Shown: positions 61,901-64,000 of the stretch, in pieces | Layout of the letters: the number at the start of each line of letters is the position of its first letter | Position numbering within the stretch: the first letter of the stretch is position 1 | Source of the DNA: Trileptium ribeirensis | Lineage: Eukaryota > Nematoda > Enoplea > Enoplida > Thoracostomopsidae | Reading direction: 5' to 3' | Assembly: GCA_030248225.1 (NCBI GenBank) | Contig: JASANE010003838.1 | Span: 36,333-100,332, forward strand | Length of the DNA stretch: 64,000 nucleotides | The notes under the pieces: model-generated | Told to the model about the DNA's origin: nothing | What the model saw: only the letters and a program-made list of their open reading frames with translations | Database searches by the model: none | Translations under genes and position numbers: made by a program

Positions 61901-63017
61901 TGTTATTCCTTAATGTCAATCAGTAATAAGTTAAGCCCCGGCAAATAAAGTATTTTTATCACTTATCCTTGCTGTAATTTACGTATGATTAAACTAAAGC
62001 GCTCAATAGGTTGAAAGTTGCTTTCGGCTACTTTTTCGAGCCCATAACTGACAATGTCCATATGATTTGGACACTATTGTTGTCTATCCATGCTTATCAC
62101 TGAATCATCAGGCTATATAATGAGAAATATGTGTGCTATTTACAAGTATTAAAATTATTACCACGGAAATCACTTTGTGGCTGCTGCACATAGCCTTCGA
62201 TCAAAACTTAACCATAATACAAATGGCCATAATGCTCCAAATACTGCGTAAGAACTAGATTTAAGTATTTTTGTGCGAATATGTAGCTAAGCAAACTAGA
62301 TTTTACAGAAGCCTTACAAACAAAGCATTTGCATAAATATATAAACGCAGTTTTGTTTATGGTAATGACTGGTATTTTATGATGTTTGCCGTCTAACTTC
62401 GTGGTTAATTCCGCATTGTGCGGCAGGTGTTACTCGTGCGATTGTAGTTGGGATTTCGTCACTTACTATCGATTTGTATGTATTTGGTTTAGTATTTTAC
62501 AAATTTTTCATATGTTTATATTCCATTAATTAAGGTTTTCTCTGTGGTTTGATATGAAACAGCCAAGGCACTTTAATATTTATTACTGTAGGAGACTAGG
62601 TATCTCAAGCTTTTTCACATTTTAATTCAAATCTGCTTTTTCCGAACGTATGCCTATAAGCAATCAATATATTTCAAGTTTAATTGTATTCTGCTCTATA
62701 ATGTTCGCGGACAACTTAACCGTTTGTAAGTTTTGCGACGGTCTGTTTTTATCACGACGTACGGACAATTTTACATTCTGACAGCAGTACGACATAGAAA
62801 CTGAATCGTTTTTATCGCAGTTGGGATATTGTTCTGTATTTTCATGCTAAACAGCATCATTTTATGTTTTAATAAGTTTCGATGTGATGATAATGGAAAT
62901 TTACAAATATGATCGCTTCTGTCTGTTGAAAATGAGGCGCAGCAAACGTGTTGAAGCTTTCTGAGTACATCAATAGCCAAGACAGAAATTGCCAACATAA
63001 GACATTGTTGTTTAAAT
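58916..63017. other. Unassigned AT-rich region
   Basis: Nothing firmly supported. A 94-codon plus-strand frame (60202-60486) has an acceptor-like gcgttag just before it but no recognisable motif. The frames at 58872-59090, 59661-59912, 60615-60881 and 61401-61676 also lack support. The words at 59325-59360 (ataatgtcacagtctgactg) recall 42835-42870. Confidence 0.35.
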
Positions 63018-63345
63018 GAGTATTATCAAGAGTGTATTAGAGAAGAATATGATACCTTCCTGTACTCTAACGTTAGCCCGTGTTTGATGACGCGGGCGTT
63101 ATCGATCTGACCTCCGTCATTTCTGGGGTTCGTCATGCATAGAACCGCCACGTTTTATGGGGGCTGCAGCTCGGAGTGTCCGTGCTACCATCCCACAAAA
63201 CCTGGGGTCTGTACATGGCGATCGCCTCCCCCCTCGCAGAAATAAAGGAGGGTCAGGTCAAAAAAGCAATCGTCATCCAAAACGGGCTAACATTACAGTG
63301 AAGGGAAGTGTCATACTCTTCTCTAATGCACCTTTGATATTATCC
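63018..63345. mobile_element. Fold-back element with about 75-bp inverted ends
   Basis: The left arm (from 63018) reads gtattatcaagagtgtatta, gagaagaatatgataccttc and onward to gttagcccgtgtttgatgac. The complement of the right arm (to 63345) reads ataatatcaaaggtgcatta, gagaagagtatgacacttcc and onward to gttagcccgttttggatgac. The centre is GC-rich. The 74-codon plus-strand frame at 63157-63381 runs across the element's end and is not called. Confidence 0.75.
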
Positions 63346-63689
63346 GTTTTGCCACTGGTCAATAGGAAACACTTTTTATAAACCTCAGACTACGGAAATT
63401 AACAACTATGTTTACGAGTTGTAAAAATATTCTTGACCACGCCTGGAAACTACTGTTAATAAGGGTCTTCGAAGCTACTTCTTATGCATCTGTGTAAAAC
63501 AGTGTCAATAATGCTAATAGGTATTTAAATACAGCATTGAATCTATATGTATTGAGACAGTTTTTAAGCGTCAAGTTACGCTAGCGCGTAATAATACGTT
63601 CTAAAACTGTGGTATTATATATAATAGAGATTTGTGTTAACTGTAAGACCAATTTCAATTTCTATGTGAAACAAAAATGCTCGTTATAA

Positions 63690-64000
63690 TAATGTTGTAA
63701 TAACCGGTGACGCAGCTGCATGGCGCAACTTCCTAACACCATGCCCATACGACCCCGGCTATCGTAACTTCAAGGGTGGACCGTGATTACTAAATTTTGA
63801 ACCTATTCTTGGTCAGACCCAAGAAGTTACGCAGCTTAGCAGGCCGCAGGCGCGCTTCACGGGGTGTGTTCGGACCCCGCCCGAAGGGTTGCGCACGTGT
63901 CTAGTAGCGGGTATGATTTCTGAGGTCCCCCAGGGAGGCTAGCACCGACACCTGCTCGCAGGTCATGGAGCTTAGCCGCTATTCCCTATCTTAGACTCAT
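63690..64000 (+). ncRNA. GC-rich, hairpin-rich segment; possible structured RNA or SINE
   Basis: An abrupt change to GC-rich sequence contains three perfect short hairpins: TTCTTGG-tcagac-CCAAGAA (63806-63825), CGGGGT-gtgttcgg-ACCCCG (63860-63879) and CCTGC-tc-GCAGG (63951-63962). No ORF covers it. It may be a structured RNA gene, an RNA-derived SINE, or the end of a larger element cut by the window edge. Strand is a guess. I could not match it to tRNA, 5S, U-RNA or SRP patterns. Confidence 0.3.

Noticed and set aside
63157..63381. 74-codon basic ORF
   Set aside because: It crosses the boundary of the fold-back element and is explained by its GC-rich centre.

Overview
The window looks like a piece of a nematode nuclear genome. 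It is AT-rich, gene-poor and repeat-dense, with spliced genes and kilobase-size introns. The strongest organism marker is a complete five-exon cuticle collagen gene (+ strand, 30566-38769, 279 codons). It has a membrane-anchored N-terminal domain, a furin-like RHKR site, Gly-X-Y blocks and the CPC ending typical of nematode cuticle collagens. A second spliced gene (+ strand, about 11594-20984) encodes a secreted cysteine-rich protein whose Cys spacing resembles the nematode chondroitin-proteoglycan-4 (CPG4) type domain. Intron length and repeat load make a compact Caenorhabditis-like genome unlikely; the exact lineage cannot be read from the window.

Layout. 1-7000: non-coding, with a 252-bp hairpin element (943-1194), a short duplication near 3300-3540, an unassigned minus-strand ORF (4898-5179) and a G-rich tandem repeat (5174-5915). 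7016-8591: a dead mariner/IS630-type DNA transposon with terminal inverted repeats and TA target duplication. 8594-11593: non-coding, with GC-rich dispersed-repeat fragments and a 100-bp tandem repeat. 11594-20984: the CPG4-like gene. Its introns hold a decayed LINE reverse transcriptase/RNase H (minus, 14600-15870, between 89-bp direct repeats) and a decayed tyrosine-recombinase fragment (minus, 18016-18264). 21000-30500: mostly unassigned AT-rich DNA with one possible terminal exon (28535-28891). 30566-38769: the collagen gene. Intron 2 carries a 60-bp minisatellite; intron 3 carries two tandem tRNA-Ala(UGC) genes. 38770-64000: no convincing protein gene. This part holds a 210-bp tandem repeat, two diverged copies of a 4.4-kb segment (about 44830-49160 and 54275-58915), a 55-bp satellite inside only one copy, a fold-back element (63018-63345), and a GC-rich, hairpin-forming segment at the right edge.

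The two protein genes are both extracellular or cuticle products on the same strand, but they lie 9.6 kb apart and nothing shows co-regulation. No CRISPR array, operon or defence system was seen. No clearly new biological system was found; the most useful results are the two exon-by-exon gene models, the nested tRNA pair, and the dated layers of mobile-element decay.
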